In this document: one piece after another, positions 1-5,645 of the stretch
Position numbering within the stretch: the first letter of the stretch is position 1
Layout of the letters: the number at the start of each line of letters is the position of its first letter
Assembly: GCA_005888695.1 (NCBI GenBank)
Contig: VBBH01000189.1
Coordinates: 1-7,331 of the forward strand
Source of the DNA: Candidatus Bathyarchaeota archaeon
GTDB lineage: Archaea; Thermoproteota; Bathyarchaeia; 40CM-2-53-6
Direction of reading: 5' to 3'
DNA length: 7,331 bases
The notes under the pieces: model-generated
What the model saw: only the letters and a program-made list of their open reading frames with translations
What the model was told of the DNA's origin: nothing
Database searches by the model: none
Position numbers and translations under genes: made by a program

Positions 1-276
1 AATTGCTCCAAGAATGTACGGAATTCTGAGGTCACGCCCTTGAAGATACGGGCCGCCTTTGAGGGTACGATTGGTTAGCGCGATTACTCTCTTCGGTCTT
101 TGTAGTAGCCAAGTGCCTGGCCATAGGAATGCTGTGGAGATTACCAGTCCGGCGATCCCAGCTGGCAGGTTCCCTTGTACGAATGGAATGATCGTCACGA
201 GCAGGAATAGCGATCCGACGATGATGAGAGCCCAGCCCGCCACTTGCCGCAGACGGCTGAGAACGTTCTTTGCCAT
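1..276 (-). CDS. Small membrane protein, two predicted TM segments, C-terminus outside window
   Basis: An open minus-strand frame begins with ATG at 276-274 and stays open for 92 codons to the window edge, so the protein is partial at its C-terminus. The start is fixed because an in-frame TAG lies three codons upstream, with only a TTG between. The N-terminus is basic (MAKNVLSRLRQ). Two hydrophobic stretches follow, at about residues 13-33 (GWALIIVGSLFLLVTIIPFV) and 37-58 (AGIAGLVISTAFLWPGTWLL), with a short loop between. After them comes a basic segment (QRPKR) and a polar tail. This predicts a small integral membrane protein with the soluble tail probably cytoplasmic by the positive-inside rule. 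It starts 22 nt after the stop of the 171-aa gene, so the two are probably cotranscribed. I recognise no family and infer no function. Confidence 0.65.
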   Translation of the reverse strand, partial: MAKNVLSRLRQVAGWALIIVGSLFLLVTIIPFVQGNLPAGIAGLVISTAFLWPGTWLLQRPKRVIALTNRTLKGGPYLQGRDLRIPYILGAI

Positions 277-298
277 ACTCAACTAGGTTGGTTCATCG

Positions 299-814
299 TC
301 AGAACGTCCTTGAAGCTATGTGTAGTTCCCTAGCCCCAGTCTTCCTGTTCCAGCGATAGACCTTGGTCTCGGAGGCGACAAGGTCTATTCTTGCTCGCCA
401 TTCAGAAATTTCTGTCTCCGAAGGCTGCGGAAGGTTCAGATGGGATTCGCGAAGCGATTCGATACGCTTACGCAAGGCGTTGTATAGTTCGAATAGCTTG
501 GCAATCTTTTGGTTCTTTGGCCTACGCTCAAAGTTCAACGGACCTAGATGCTCAAGCCCGGGACCGTAGAACAAGATCGAGTCCTCGTCCATGATCACAT
601 ATTCGCCGGGATTCTCTCTCACGAATTCGTGTAAGCGTCTGCCTTGCATAACGAAGATTGTGCGCTTCTTCAGTAGGACCTCATACGCATAAGGTGGCTC
701 TGAGAGGCGTGTACCAATCTTCTCAAGATCCGAAATCGAATCCAGTGGAATCACGACGACTTCCCAACGATGGTCGGGATAATGGAACATTGACTTGACA
801 TCTTCTTCTGTCAC
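299..814 (-). CDS. Hypothetical protein, 171 aa
   Basis: I do not recognise this protein. It is soluble, with no signal peptide or membrane segment. The first half alternates short hydrophobic strands with charged residues (EVVVIPLDSI, RTIFVMQGRRLHEF, YVIMDEDSILFYGPG), which suggests an alpha/beta domain over about residues 15-90. Residues 100-125 are strongly charged and helix-like (KIAKLFELYNALRKRIESL), a possible short coiled coil. The C-terminal 40 residues are basic and aromatic. The start is a GTG at 814-812 that overlaps the upstream stop as GTGA, typical of translational coupling, and AAAGG lies immediately upstream. An ATG at codon 9 is an alternative start. The small membrane-protein gene follows after 22 nt. 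The coupling argues that this gene and the 71-aa ORF before it are real and act together, but the role is unknown. Confidence 0.6.
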   Translation of the reverse strand: MTEEDVKSMFHYPDHRWEVVVIPLDSISDLEKIGTRLSEPPYAYEVLLKKRTIFVMQGRRLHEFVRENPGEYVIMDEDSILFYGPGLEHLGPLNFERRPKNQKIAKLFELYNALRKRIESLRESHLNLPQPSETEISEWRARIDLVASETKVYRWNRKTGARELHIASRTF

Positions 815-1026
815 CCTTTGATTGCGTCCATATCTATCTCGGCTAGTATCACACCCTTCCGATTGCCTTCTCTATTGCCCTCGCGAAGGTGAGGATTCAG
901 TCCTGGATGAAAGGCTATGTGAAGGCCCGTCTTCTCGAATGGGAAAACGAGTTCAGGACCGCCGCTCGCCTTGCGAACTCTCACGAGCTGGACTTTGCGG
1001 CCTCCCCATCTGATTTCTTGTTCCAA
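811..1026 (-). CDS. Hypothetical protein, 71 aa, TTG start or 3' part of a TGA-interrupted gene
   Basis: The frame reads 71 residues from a TTG at 1026 and ends in TGA at 813-811, overlapping the GTG of the next gene. It is rich in basic and strand-forming residues (RWGGRKVQLVRVRK, GPELVFPFEKTGLHIAF). A short repeat follows (REGNREGNRKG, residues about 48-58), then an acidic end. I recognise no family. The TTG has no convincing ribosome binding site. The same frame is open and protein-like for 19 more codons upstream, including NVIHETRGPGPAKG, until an in-frame TGA at 1086-1084, and then opens again to 1203. So this may be the 3' part of a gene of about 130 codons broken by a nonsense mutation, or a real small gene with a non-ATG start. 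The overlap with the 171-aa gene supports translation through this part. Confidence 0.45.
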   Translation of the reverse strand: MEQEIRWGGRKVQLVRVRKASGGPELVFPFEKTGLHIAFHPGLNPHLREGNREGNRKGVILAEIDMDAIKG

Positions 1027-1083
1027 GCCCTTGGCAGGACCGGGCCCTCGGGTCTCGTGGATAACGTTTGGTTCGGGGGAGCG

Positions 1084-1203
1084 TCAGAGGCAGTCCATGC
1101 GCCCGAAGTGTGCAAGAAAAGGATGCGGGCCGATATCGCCCGATTGGTCCAAAGGGACCATCTTACCTTCAGGCTCAACCTCAGTCCATGGAAGATCTGC
1201 CAC
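1084..1203 (-). pseudogene. 39-codon ORF in the same frame as the 71-aa gene, separated from it by TGA
   Basis: From a GTG at 1203 the minus strand reads 39 codons to TGA at 1086-1084. The translation looks like ordinary protein: ADLPWTEVEPEGKMVPLDQS followed by GDIGPHPFLAHFGRMDCL. An in-frame TAG lies at 1221-1219, so this reading cannot extend further upstream in the same frame. Directly after the TGA the same frame continues into the 71-aa ORF. The best inference is the 5' part of one gene split by a nonsense change. An independent short peptide gene, or recoding of the TGA, is possible but has no positive support here. I see no recognisable domain. Confidence 0.35.
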
Positions 1204-1710
1204 ATTGGACCGACGGCGCTACGGTCATCGTGATCCCAAAGTCGAGGATCGCCAGAGCGGCCATCCACATGTCAGCAACTCTTCTCGAAGAGTTCGACAG
1301 GGGGTATGACAGTAAAATCCTCGCTTGTATTGGCAAGCCCGGTGGGTTCGGCCGCTGAGTAGGTGCAGAATGGGAAAAGAGATCTGCCATCGATCCATTG
1401 TCCATGCTGAAATGTGGATCGTAGCGCGTCGGACAGGCGACTAATACTCTCATCACGTGGAGGACCTGTTTTCCGGCAGCAATCCAATCAACAAAATTGG
1501 CACTGGTACATCATGTTTCCGGAAATTCGCCGAACACGTAGACCCAGGTTTTCAATTTGTACTTGGACCGATCGTTGCATTGCTGGAGGACGGAGGGCCA
1601 TCGTGACGTGTCTCAATTTAGGGCTTAACATACACTCATAAAACGTCGGTGCTTCGGCCGTACGTGTCTAGAGAAGTTACGGTAAATTTATGGATTTCGC
1701 GGTGACTGTT
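1204..1710 (-). pseudogene. Gene-free stretch with degenerate coding-like fragments
   Basis: No frame on either strand gives a convincing intact gene. On the minus strand, protein-like pieces appear in different frames. About 1618-1520 reads NDRSKYKLKTWVYVFGEFPE before a TGA, and just downstream in that frame comes NFVDWIAAGKQVLHV. About 1320-1272 reads LANTSEDFTVIPPVELFEKS. About 1270-1210 reads MWMAALAILDFGITMTVAPS. Joining the last two pieces to the ORF starting at 1203 would need two +1 shifts. This pattern fits a frameshifted remnant of one or two genes, but chance cannot be excluded. A weak 4-bp hairpin at 1647-1660, followed on the minus strand by TTTT (1643-1640 region), could end the gap transcript. 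A TATA-like palindrome TAAATTTA sits at 1683-1690. Confidence 0.25.
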
Positions 1711-2748
1711 TTAGATGAAAGTGTGCGTTATTCCAAGACTCTTGTCTGTCAGCGCAACAGATGCTTTCCAATCTCCCTCGACACCTGTCAGAGCTCGGAT
1801 CGCGTCCACGTTTTCTGGGACCACGATACTCTCGTTGTGTACCTGGTAGACCATGTTCAATTCTCCATCCACCACATCGAGAATATCTTCCCAGTACACC
1901 ACCTCCCACATGTCCGCGCGTGGACGTCCCAGATCACGCATAACTTCTGAAACAGCGTTCATACTATCGACGCCCTCGCTAGCACGCACTGGGGCTAGTC
2001 GTGGAGCGTCTTGGAATACTTTCAAGACATCTTTCTTGTTGAAACTATCTTTCAATTGGATCATTGCAAAGTGCATGTGTCCAATGTTGAAGGGACCACG
2101 CGCGGCCATTGTCCTAATGTCTAGGTCATGGAGGACCGTCTTTGCGTCTGGTCCTTGATGAGACGGAATATGCGCCTCGGGAACTACTGTATTGATCAGT
2201 CCTGTCTTGTGGCTCTCCCATGGATCGGTTCCTCGACGGAACAATACCACTCTGGCTCTTTCGATTCCTAGTCCTTTGCTTAGGGAGCCGACGACTCTAC
2301 AAATCCCTGTAGTGTTACAGCTTACGACCCTGGTTGATTCTGCGCCCAGATTCTCCTTGTAATTGCATTGTGCAACGAACGACCTTCCGGTAAGTTCATG
2401 CTTTTCTCCGCCTTGAAATATGGATTTCACCCCGGCCTTGTCGTAGGTGGCCTTGTTTCTGGCGCCAATCCCTGCAGGTGTACAATCAACGATCACGTCT
2501 ACTTGTTTCAAGAGGTCTCCCAGGGTCCCGGAGACTTGTACTCCAGCCGCCTTCATCTCCGGCAGCTTCTCAGCGATCGAGACGTAGATAGGATACCCCT
2601 TATGCTGCCCCATCTTCACCCGATAATCAGGCGTAATATCAGAAATCCCGATGAGTTTCATGTCGTCTTGTTTGGTTACGGCTTCGGCGACGCGTTTGCC
2701 AATGACTCCGAACCCGTTAACGCCAACCCTGACCTCTTTACGGGGCAT
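1711..2748 (-). CDS. gap: Archaeal (type II) glyceraldehyde-3-phosphate dehydrogenase
   Basis: This cytoplasmic enzyme oxidises glyceraldehyde 3-phosphate with phosphate and NAD(P)+ to 1,3-bisphosphoglycerate. In many archaea it serves mainly in the gluconeogenic direction. At 345 aa it has the family's usual full length. The N-terminal Rossmann nucleotide-binding motif is at residues 8-16 (GVNGFGVIG). The catalytic cysteine is C144 in SCNTTG, the signature loop of the archaeal enzyme. RRGTDPW at 171-177 and NIGHMH at 221-226, which holds the likely active-site histidine, are also family-like. The ATG at 2748-2746 puts the Rossmann glycine motif at the expected distance from the N-terminus. 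No strong Shine-Dalgarno precedes it. The stop is TAA at 1713-1711. The gene is transcribed divergently from dnaG and appears monocistronic, since the sequence downstream holds only degenerate fragments. No key residue appears to be missing. Confidence 0.97.
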   Translation of the reverse strand: MPRKEVRVGVNGFGVIGKRVAEAVTKQDDMKLIGISDITPDYRVKMGQHKGYPIYVSIAEKLPEMKAAGVQVSGTLGDLLKQVDVIVDCTPAGIGARNKATYDKAGVKSIFQGGEKHELTGRSFVAQCNYKENLGAESTRVVSCNTTGICRVVGSLSKGLGIERARVVLFRRGTDPWESHKTGLINTVVPEAHIPSHQGPDAKTVLHDLDIRTMAARGPFNIGHMHFAMIQLKDSFNKKDVLKVFQDAPRLAPVRASEGVDSMNAVSEVMRDLGRPRADMWEVVYWEDILDVVDGELNMVYQVHNESIVVPENVDAIRALTGVEGDWKASVALTDKSLGITHTFI

Positions 2749-2903
2749 AATCTTCTTGGTCCCTATCCTATTCCAGATGGATGCCTTTGCTGGCTAATAG
2801 CTATGACTAGCTTATCGATACGGCCTGACAGGACAACCCGTTAGACGAGGCTTTAATAGTCGAAGTTTCCACTTTTTAGAGGCGCAGAGTATCACCCTTA
2901 CAA

Positions 2904-2920
2904 CCCTCCGAGATGGAGGG
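2904..2920 (+). promoter_or_regulatory. GC-rich hairpin in the putative dnaG leader
   Basis: CCCTCC at 2904-2909 pairs perfectly with GGAGGG at 2915-2920 around a 5-nt loop (GAGAT). It lies about 24 nt downstream of the CTTTTTAGA box, at or near the predicted transcript 5' end. The 3' arm contains a Shine-Dalgarno-like GGAGG that would be hidden when folded, though no start codon is placed to use it. It could be a stability element, a protein-binding operator, or chance. Confidence 0.35.
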
Positions 2921-2980
2921 ACTGAAGGACGGATAAGCTGAACAGAAACCCAAAACGAAATAGAAGGTATGAATGAAATT

Positions 2981-2986
2981 GGAGGA
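2981..2986 (+). promoter_or_regulatory. Strong Shine-Dalgarno of dnaG
   Basis: GGAGGA ends 9 nt before the ATG at 2996. This is close to ideal and fixes the dnaG start. No other gene in the window has as clear a site, which suggests that dnaG is translated from a leadered mRNA while some neighbours may be leaderless. Confidence 0.8.
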
Positions 2987-2995
2987 TAGAATTAC

Positions 2996-4333
2996 ATGGT
3001 CGAAACTTCACAGTACGCATCAACTACAAAGTATATCGTAAAAGCACACTTCGAGGTTCAAGGCGTAGTAGAAAAGCCGGACGTTGTCGGCGCCGTTTTT
3101 GGCCAGACAGAAGGACTCTTCGGCCCAGACCTTGACCTAAGAGAACTACAAAAGAACGGTCGGATCGGCCGTATAGAGATCAATCTAGAAAGCAAGAAGG
3201 ATCTTACAACAGGCGCGATCGTTATCCCTTCAAGCCTGGACAAGGTCTCAACCGCCATCATAGCTGCAGCCATTGAAAGCGTGGACCGGATAGGCCCATG
3301 CGAAGCCAAGATATCCCTGGAAAAGGTCGAGGACGTCCGGGAGTCTAAACGCCAGTCGATAATGACCAAGGCGAAGGACATTCTCAGGAAATGGGTAGTC
3401 GAATCATCCCCCAGCACCGAGGAGGTCGTTAAGGACGTAGCTCAGAGCCTACGAGGAATAGACATTATCGAATACGGACCGGACAAGCTACCGGCAGGAC
3501 CAGAGGTTGAAGGCGGTACTCTCGTGCTCGTCGAGGGAAGAGCCGACGTCATACTCCTCATGAAATGCGGAGTCAAGAACGTAATAGCGCTCAACGGGAC
3601 CAAGGTCCCGGACACAATAATCAAACTGACAAAGGACAAGGAAGTCACCGCGTTCCTAGACGGGGACCGGGCTGGGGACCTGATACTCAAAGAATTGCAA
3701 CAAGTCGCTGACATTGACTATGTAGCCCGTGCTCCTTACGGCAGGGAGGTCGAAGAACTCACACCGAAAGAAGTCCTCAGACTACTAAGGGAACGTGTCC
3801 CGATCAACCAGGCACGACCAGTAGAGCGTTCAGGAGAGCGTCAAGATTACCAGAGACAGGACAACAGGGGACCGCAACGTCCCGAGAGTAGGGAGCGTCC
3901 CTATTTCGAACGCCGAGGTCCGCCCATGAGAGACAGAGAAAGGGACCGTGAGCGGGAGCCTCAACGAGAACGGGAACCCTTCGAATTACCGCCGCAACCA
4001 ACCGCGGCAGCACCTATTACCACACCGACGGAAAAGGTCCAGCTTCCAGCCCCGATAGGCGAGGCGGCGAAGGAACTCAGGGGAACATTAGAGGCTCGAG
4101 TATTCGACGAGACCGGCAAGGAAGTTGCGCGCATGCCGGTAAGCGAATTAGCGGAGAAGATCCCGTCAATGGATAATGCTCATACTGTGGTCTTCGATGG
4201 TGTCGTGACCCAACGGTTGCTGGACCTTGCCGCGAGCAAGAACGTCAAGTTCCTGATAGGCGACCGCGTCTCGGATTTGGCTAAGAAGTCCGATAAGCTT
4301 TCGGTAATGACGATGGACGACATCGCCGCCTAA
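2996..4333 (+). CDS. dnaG: Archaeal DnaG (Toprim-domain primase, exosome-associated family)
   Basis: This is the archaeal DnaG, 445 aa. Family members have been shown to have primer-synthesis activity in Sulfolobus and to associate with the archaeal RNA exosome as an RNA-binding subunit. The N-terminal domain covers about residues 10-165, with the family-typical GAVFGQTEGLFGPDLDLREL at 32-51. The Toprim domain lies at about 172-250. Its catalytic glutamate is E180 in VEGRAD, and the acidic pair is D222/D224 in LDGDRAGD; ADIDYVARAPYGREVEEL follows, also typical. Residues 271-335 form a low-complexity Arg/Glu/Gln/Pro linker. A C-terminal domain (about 355-432) contains the segments GTLEARVFDETGKEVARMPV and NVKFLIGDR, which look like the archaeal DnaG C-terminal module. 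The ATG at 2996 has a strong Shine-Dalgarno. The 75-aa gene follows after 30 nt and is probably cotranscribed. All catalytic acids are present. Confidence 0.96.
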   Translation: MVETSQYASTTKYIVKAHFEVQGVVEKPDVVGAVFGQTEGLFGPDLDLRELQKNGRIGRIEINLESKKDLTTGAIVIPSSLDKVSTAIIAAAIESVDRIGPCEAKISLEKVEDVRESKRQSIMTKAKDILRKWVVESSPSTEEVVKDVAQSLRGIDIIEYGPDKLPAGPEVEGGTLVLVEGRADVILLMKCGVKNVIALNGTKVPDTIIKLTKDKEVTAFLDGDRAGDLILKELQQVADIDYVARAPYGREVEELTPKEVLRLLRERVPINQARPVERSGERQDYQRQDNRGPQRPESRERPYFERRGPPMRDRERDREREPQREREPFELPPQPTAAAPITTPTEKVQLPAPIGEAAKELRGTLEARVFDETGKEVARMPVSELAEKIPSMDNAHTVVFDGVVTQRLLDLAASKNVKFLIGDRVSDLAKKSDKLSVMTMDDIAA

Positions 4334-4363
4334 GAATCCCCGTCATCATCGGATGGTCTAGGC

Positions 4364-4591
4364 ATGAAAGTCGAAAAGAACGGCTCAATCATCGGAATCG
4401 TTCAAAGCGAAATGACCGAACAAATAGCGCAGCAAATCAGGGGTCTGATCCCTGGGGCCTTGATTGGAGGACCGGGCGGCCTTGGTGTGCTTGGTTCTCA
4501 CGTTGAAGAGTGGCTTGTTCCCGCAGATGAAGCAGCAAAACTTTCCGTTGGCAAGAGAGTCCGAGTTTCACTGGAGCTCGTTGAAGAGTAG
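4364..4591 (+). CDS. Hypothetical 75-aa protein downstream of dnaG
   Basis: I do not recognise this family. The protein is small and soluble. Residues 1-30 are mixed (IIGIVQSE, then a helix-like MTEQIAQQIRGLI), and 30-44 is a glycine-rich stretch (PGALIGGPGGLGVLG). After HVEEWLVPADEAAK comes a beta-like tail, LSVGKRVRVSLELVEE, at 60-75. It begins 30 nt after dnaG in the same direction, with no terminator-like structure between, so cotranscription and a link to DnaG, primase or exosome are plausible but rest on position alone. The ATG at 4364 has only a weak upstream GGATGG. A second sequence at 5646-5840 matches its C-terminal 19 codons with one amino-acid change, and the nucleotide differences there are mostly synonymous. 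That supports this being a translated gene. Confidence 0.75.
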   Translation: MKVEKNGSIIGIVQSEMTEQIAQQIRGLIPGALIGGPGGLGVLGSHVEEWLVPADEAAKLSVGKRVRVSLELVEE

Positions 4592-4847
4592 CTACCTCAA
4601 CGTCTGTTCCTCGTTCGCGAGCGGTTAACCAGCATTCGTGATTCGACGTTCGAATCAGGTATTATTATTCTGCAGGAATCGTATCGACTTCGTGCACAAT
4701 TAATTGTTCTACCGGGGATTGATTGGTCTCTCGTGGGGGCAACGGTGACCGTGTTTGATCCAAGATTTGCGATATAGAGCTGGGACTAGAGATGAGTCAC
4801 TCTAACCTGCTTGTATTCTGCCCGCGAGTTTCGATTCTGTGTTGCGA
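4592..4847. other. Convergent intergenic region, no gene seen
   Basis: This 256-nt region lies between the stops of the plus-strand 75-aa gene and the minus-strand methyltransferase gene. I find no coding frame or RNA gene in it. It holds a small CTCG-TTCG-CGAG hairpin at 4610-4621 and the hairpin at 4640-4656, both immediately after the 75-aa gene. Confidence 0.6.
4640..4656 (+). terminator. Possible terminator hairpin downstream of the dnaG / 75-aa unit
   Basis: GATTCGA at 4640-4646 pairs perfectly with TCGAATC at 4650-4656 across a 3-nt loop. AT-rich sequence follows (ATTATTATT, about 4661-4669). It lies 49 nt after the stop of the 75-aa gene, in a convergent region. Archaeal termination depends mainly on U-runs, and the run here is not continuous, so confidence is modest. 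Confidence 0.35.
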
Positions 4848-5576
4848 CTAGCGGGGTGTGCGGCGTCTTGTTAGCTTCGGCAGAAATCTGCCCGTCCCCT
4901 GCATGTACTGCTTGTAAGATTCTCCGAATCCATCTGGAGACGAAAGAAGCTCTTCCTCTAGGACCGCTCTCTTGTACGAAATGGCGACGCGAGCTAAAAA
5001 TCCTAGTACAAGAATTATGTTGAGGAAGAGAAGAGTGGCTCCCAAGTCCACAAGTAGAGTGCCGGTGTACGTTGGATGTCTGATATGAGAATACGGTCCC
5101 CTGGTCACTAGCTCATGTTTCTCCCTGACCTCTATCTCGGGCCTCATGTATTGTCCCAAGACCCGGGCGCTCCAGAGAAAAATAATCGGTGCAAACAATA
5201 CGAGAAAGACAGAGAAGAGCTGGAGAAAGTCCGCACCGTAGAAAGAAAGGTTGAGAGGCGTCCCGTAAACCAATCCCGGCACCGCCGCCCCCAGAACATA
5301 GAAGATGATCGGTAAAGAACCCAAAAGGAGCCATACATTCATGAGAATGAAGCCTGTCGGCTTTGAGGCTCTGACAGAACCTGGATCCTGCTTTTTCCGG
5401 GTGAAAGCTCCAAAGAATAGGATGTAACTTACGAATAAGATGATCGCCAGAAGCCCCGAGAGAATCCGAATCACAGAGGTATCGAGCATGTTCGTTCCAT
5501 ACCTAAAATGGAAATCAGCATAAAGGATTTTGCTGACTAAGTTTTTGACCGGATTACGTTTCGAACATTTCTCCAT
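4848..5576 (-). CDS. Isoprenylcysteine carboxyl methyltransferase-like membrane protein
   Basis: This is an integral membrane protein of the isoprenylcysteine carboxyl methyltransferase / phospholipid methyltransferase-like group, predicted to use S-adenosylmethionine. Hydrophobic segments lie at about residues 36-57, 75-100, 115-137 and 172-197. The family signature is clear near the C-terminus: RGPYSHIRHPTYTG at 159-172, then EEELL at 207-211, a YKQY tyrosine pair at 221-224, and RFLP at 230-233. The true substrate is unknown; archaeal and bacterial members are not necessarily protein methylases. The longest frame starts with ATG at 5576. A second ATG at 5489 (residue 30) begins just before the first membrane segment and has a TATA-like CTTTATG 30-36 nt upstream, which fits a leaderless transcript. 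The 213-aa form is therefore a strong alternative. The gene stands alone, convergent with the dnaG unit. Confidence 0.85.
   Translation of the reverse strand: MEKCSKRNPVKNLVSKILYADFHFRYGTNMLDTSVIRILSGLLAIILFVSYILFFGAFTRKKQDPGSVRASKPTGFILMNVWLLLGSLPIIFYVLGAAVPGLVYGTPLNLSFYGADFLQLFSVFLVLFAPIIFLWSARVLGQYMRPEIEVREKHELVTRGPYSHIRHPTYTGTLLVDLGATLLFLNIILVLGFLARVAISYKRAVLEEELLSSPDGFGESYKQYMQGTGRFLPKLTRRRTPR
5519..5525 (-). promoter_or_regulatory. TATA-like box for the methyltransferase gene
   Basis: On the minus strand this reads CTTTATG, within ATCCTTTATGCTG. It lies 30-36 nt before the ATG at 5489. That spacing suits a leaderless mRNA starting at this ATG and would place the longer reading (start 5576) upstream of the promoter. 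Confidence 0.4.
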
Positions 5577-5645
5577 CGTCCTTGACGCATGATTCGGAGG
5601 ACGAGCACAATTCTAAGATTTTCGATATGCTCTTGAGAAATTCTT
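5577..5645. other. Short divergent intergenic stretch
   Basis: This lies between the longest start of the methyltransferase gene and the degenerate 75-aa gene copy. I see no feature in it. Confidence 0.4.

Larger units (their letters stand above)
2749..2995. promoter_or_regulatory. Divergent intergenic promoter region between gap and dnaG
   Basis: This 247-nt region separates two divergently transcribed genes and must hold both promoters. For dnaG, TATA-like boxes on the plus strand are CTTTAATAG at 2851-2859 and CTTTTTAGA at 2872-2880. A start about 25 nt downstream of the second would give a leader of roughly 90 nt. Read on the minus strand, 2851-2859 is CTATTAAAG, and GCTATTAGCC at 2800-2791 is another AT-rich candidate nearer gap. 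Box assignments are by eye only. Confidence 0.5.

Noticed and set aside
889..1358. Several overlapping plus-strand frames of 96-114 codons
   Set aside because: They overlap one another and the minus-strand ORFs, are rich in Arg, Ser, Pro and Cys, and have no ribosome binding site or motif. The minus-strand reading is more protein-like.
1272..1631. A 120-codon minus-strand frame with one internal TGA (1490-1488)
   Set aside because: Unlike the frame at 811-1203, it lacks coupling to an intact gene and its translation competes with an equally plausible neighbouring frame. I treat it only as part of the degenerate region.
2368..2844. 158-aa plus-strand open frame
   Set aside because: It lies mostly antisense to gap, which has complete family motifs. 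The frame's composition is irregular and it shows no domain.
3058..3714. Minus-strand frames of 119 and 90 codons within dnaG
   Set aside because: They are antisense shadows of a certain gene, rich in Ser/Arg/Thr/Pro, with no independent support.
4334..4363. Minus-strand ATGATGA resembling a C box of a C/D guide RNA
   Set aside because: No D box (CTGA) or C'/D' motifs lie at a suitable distance, so a guide RNA is not supported.
4640..4660. GTTCGAATC, resembling a tRNA T-loop
   Set aside because: The flanking bases do not form a T-stem of five pairs and no acceptor, D or anticodon arms are found. It is better explained as the arm of a 7-bp hairpin.
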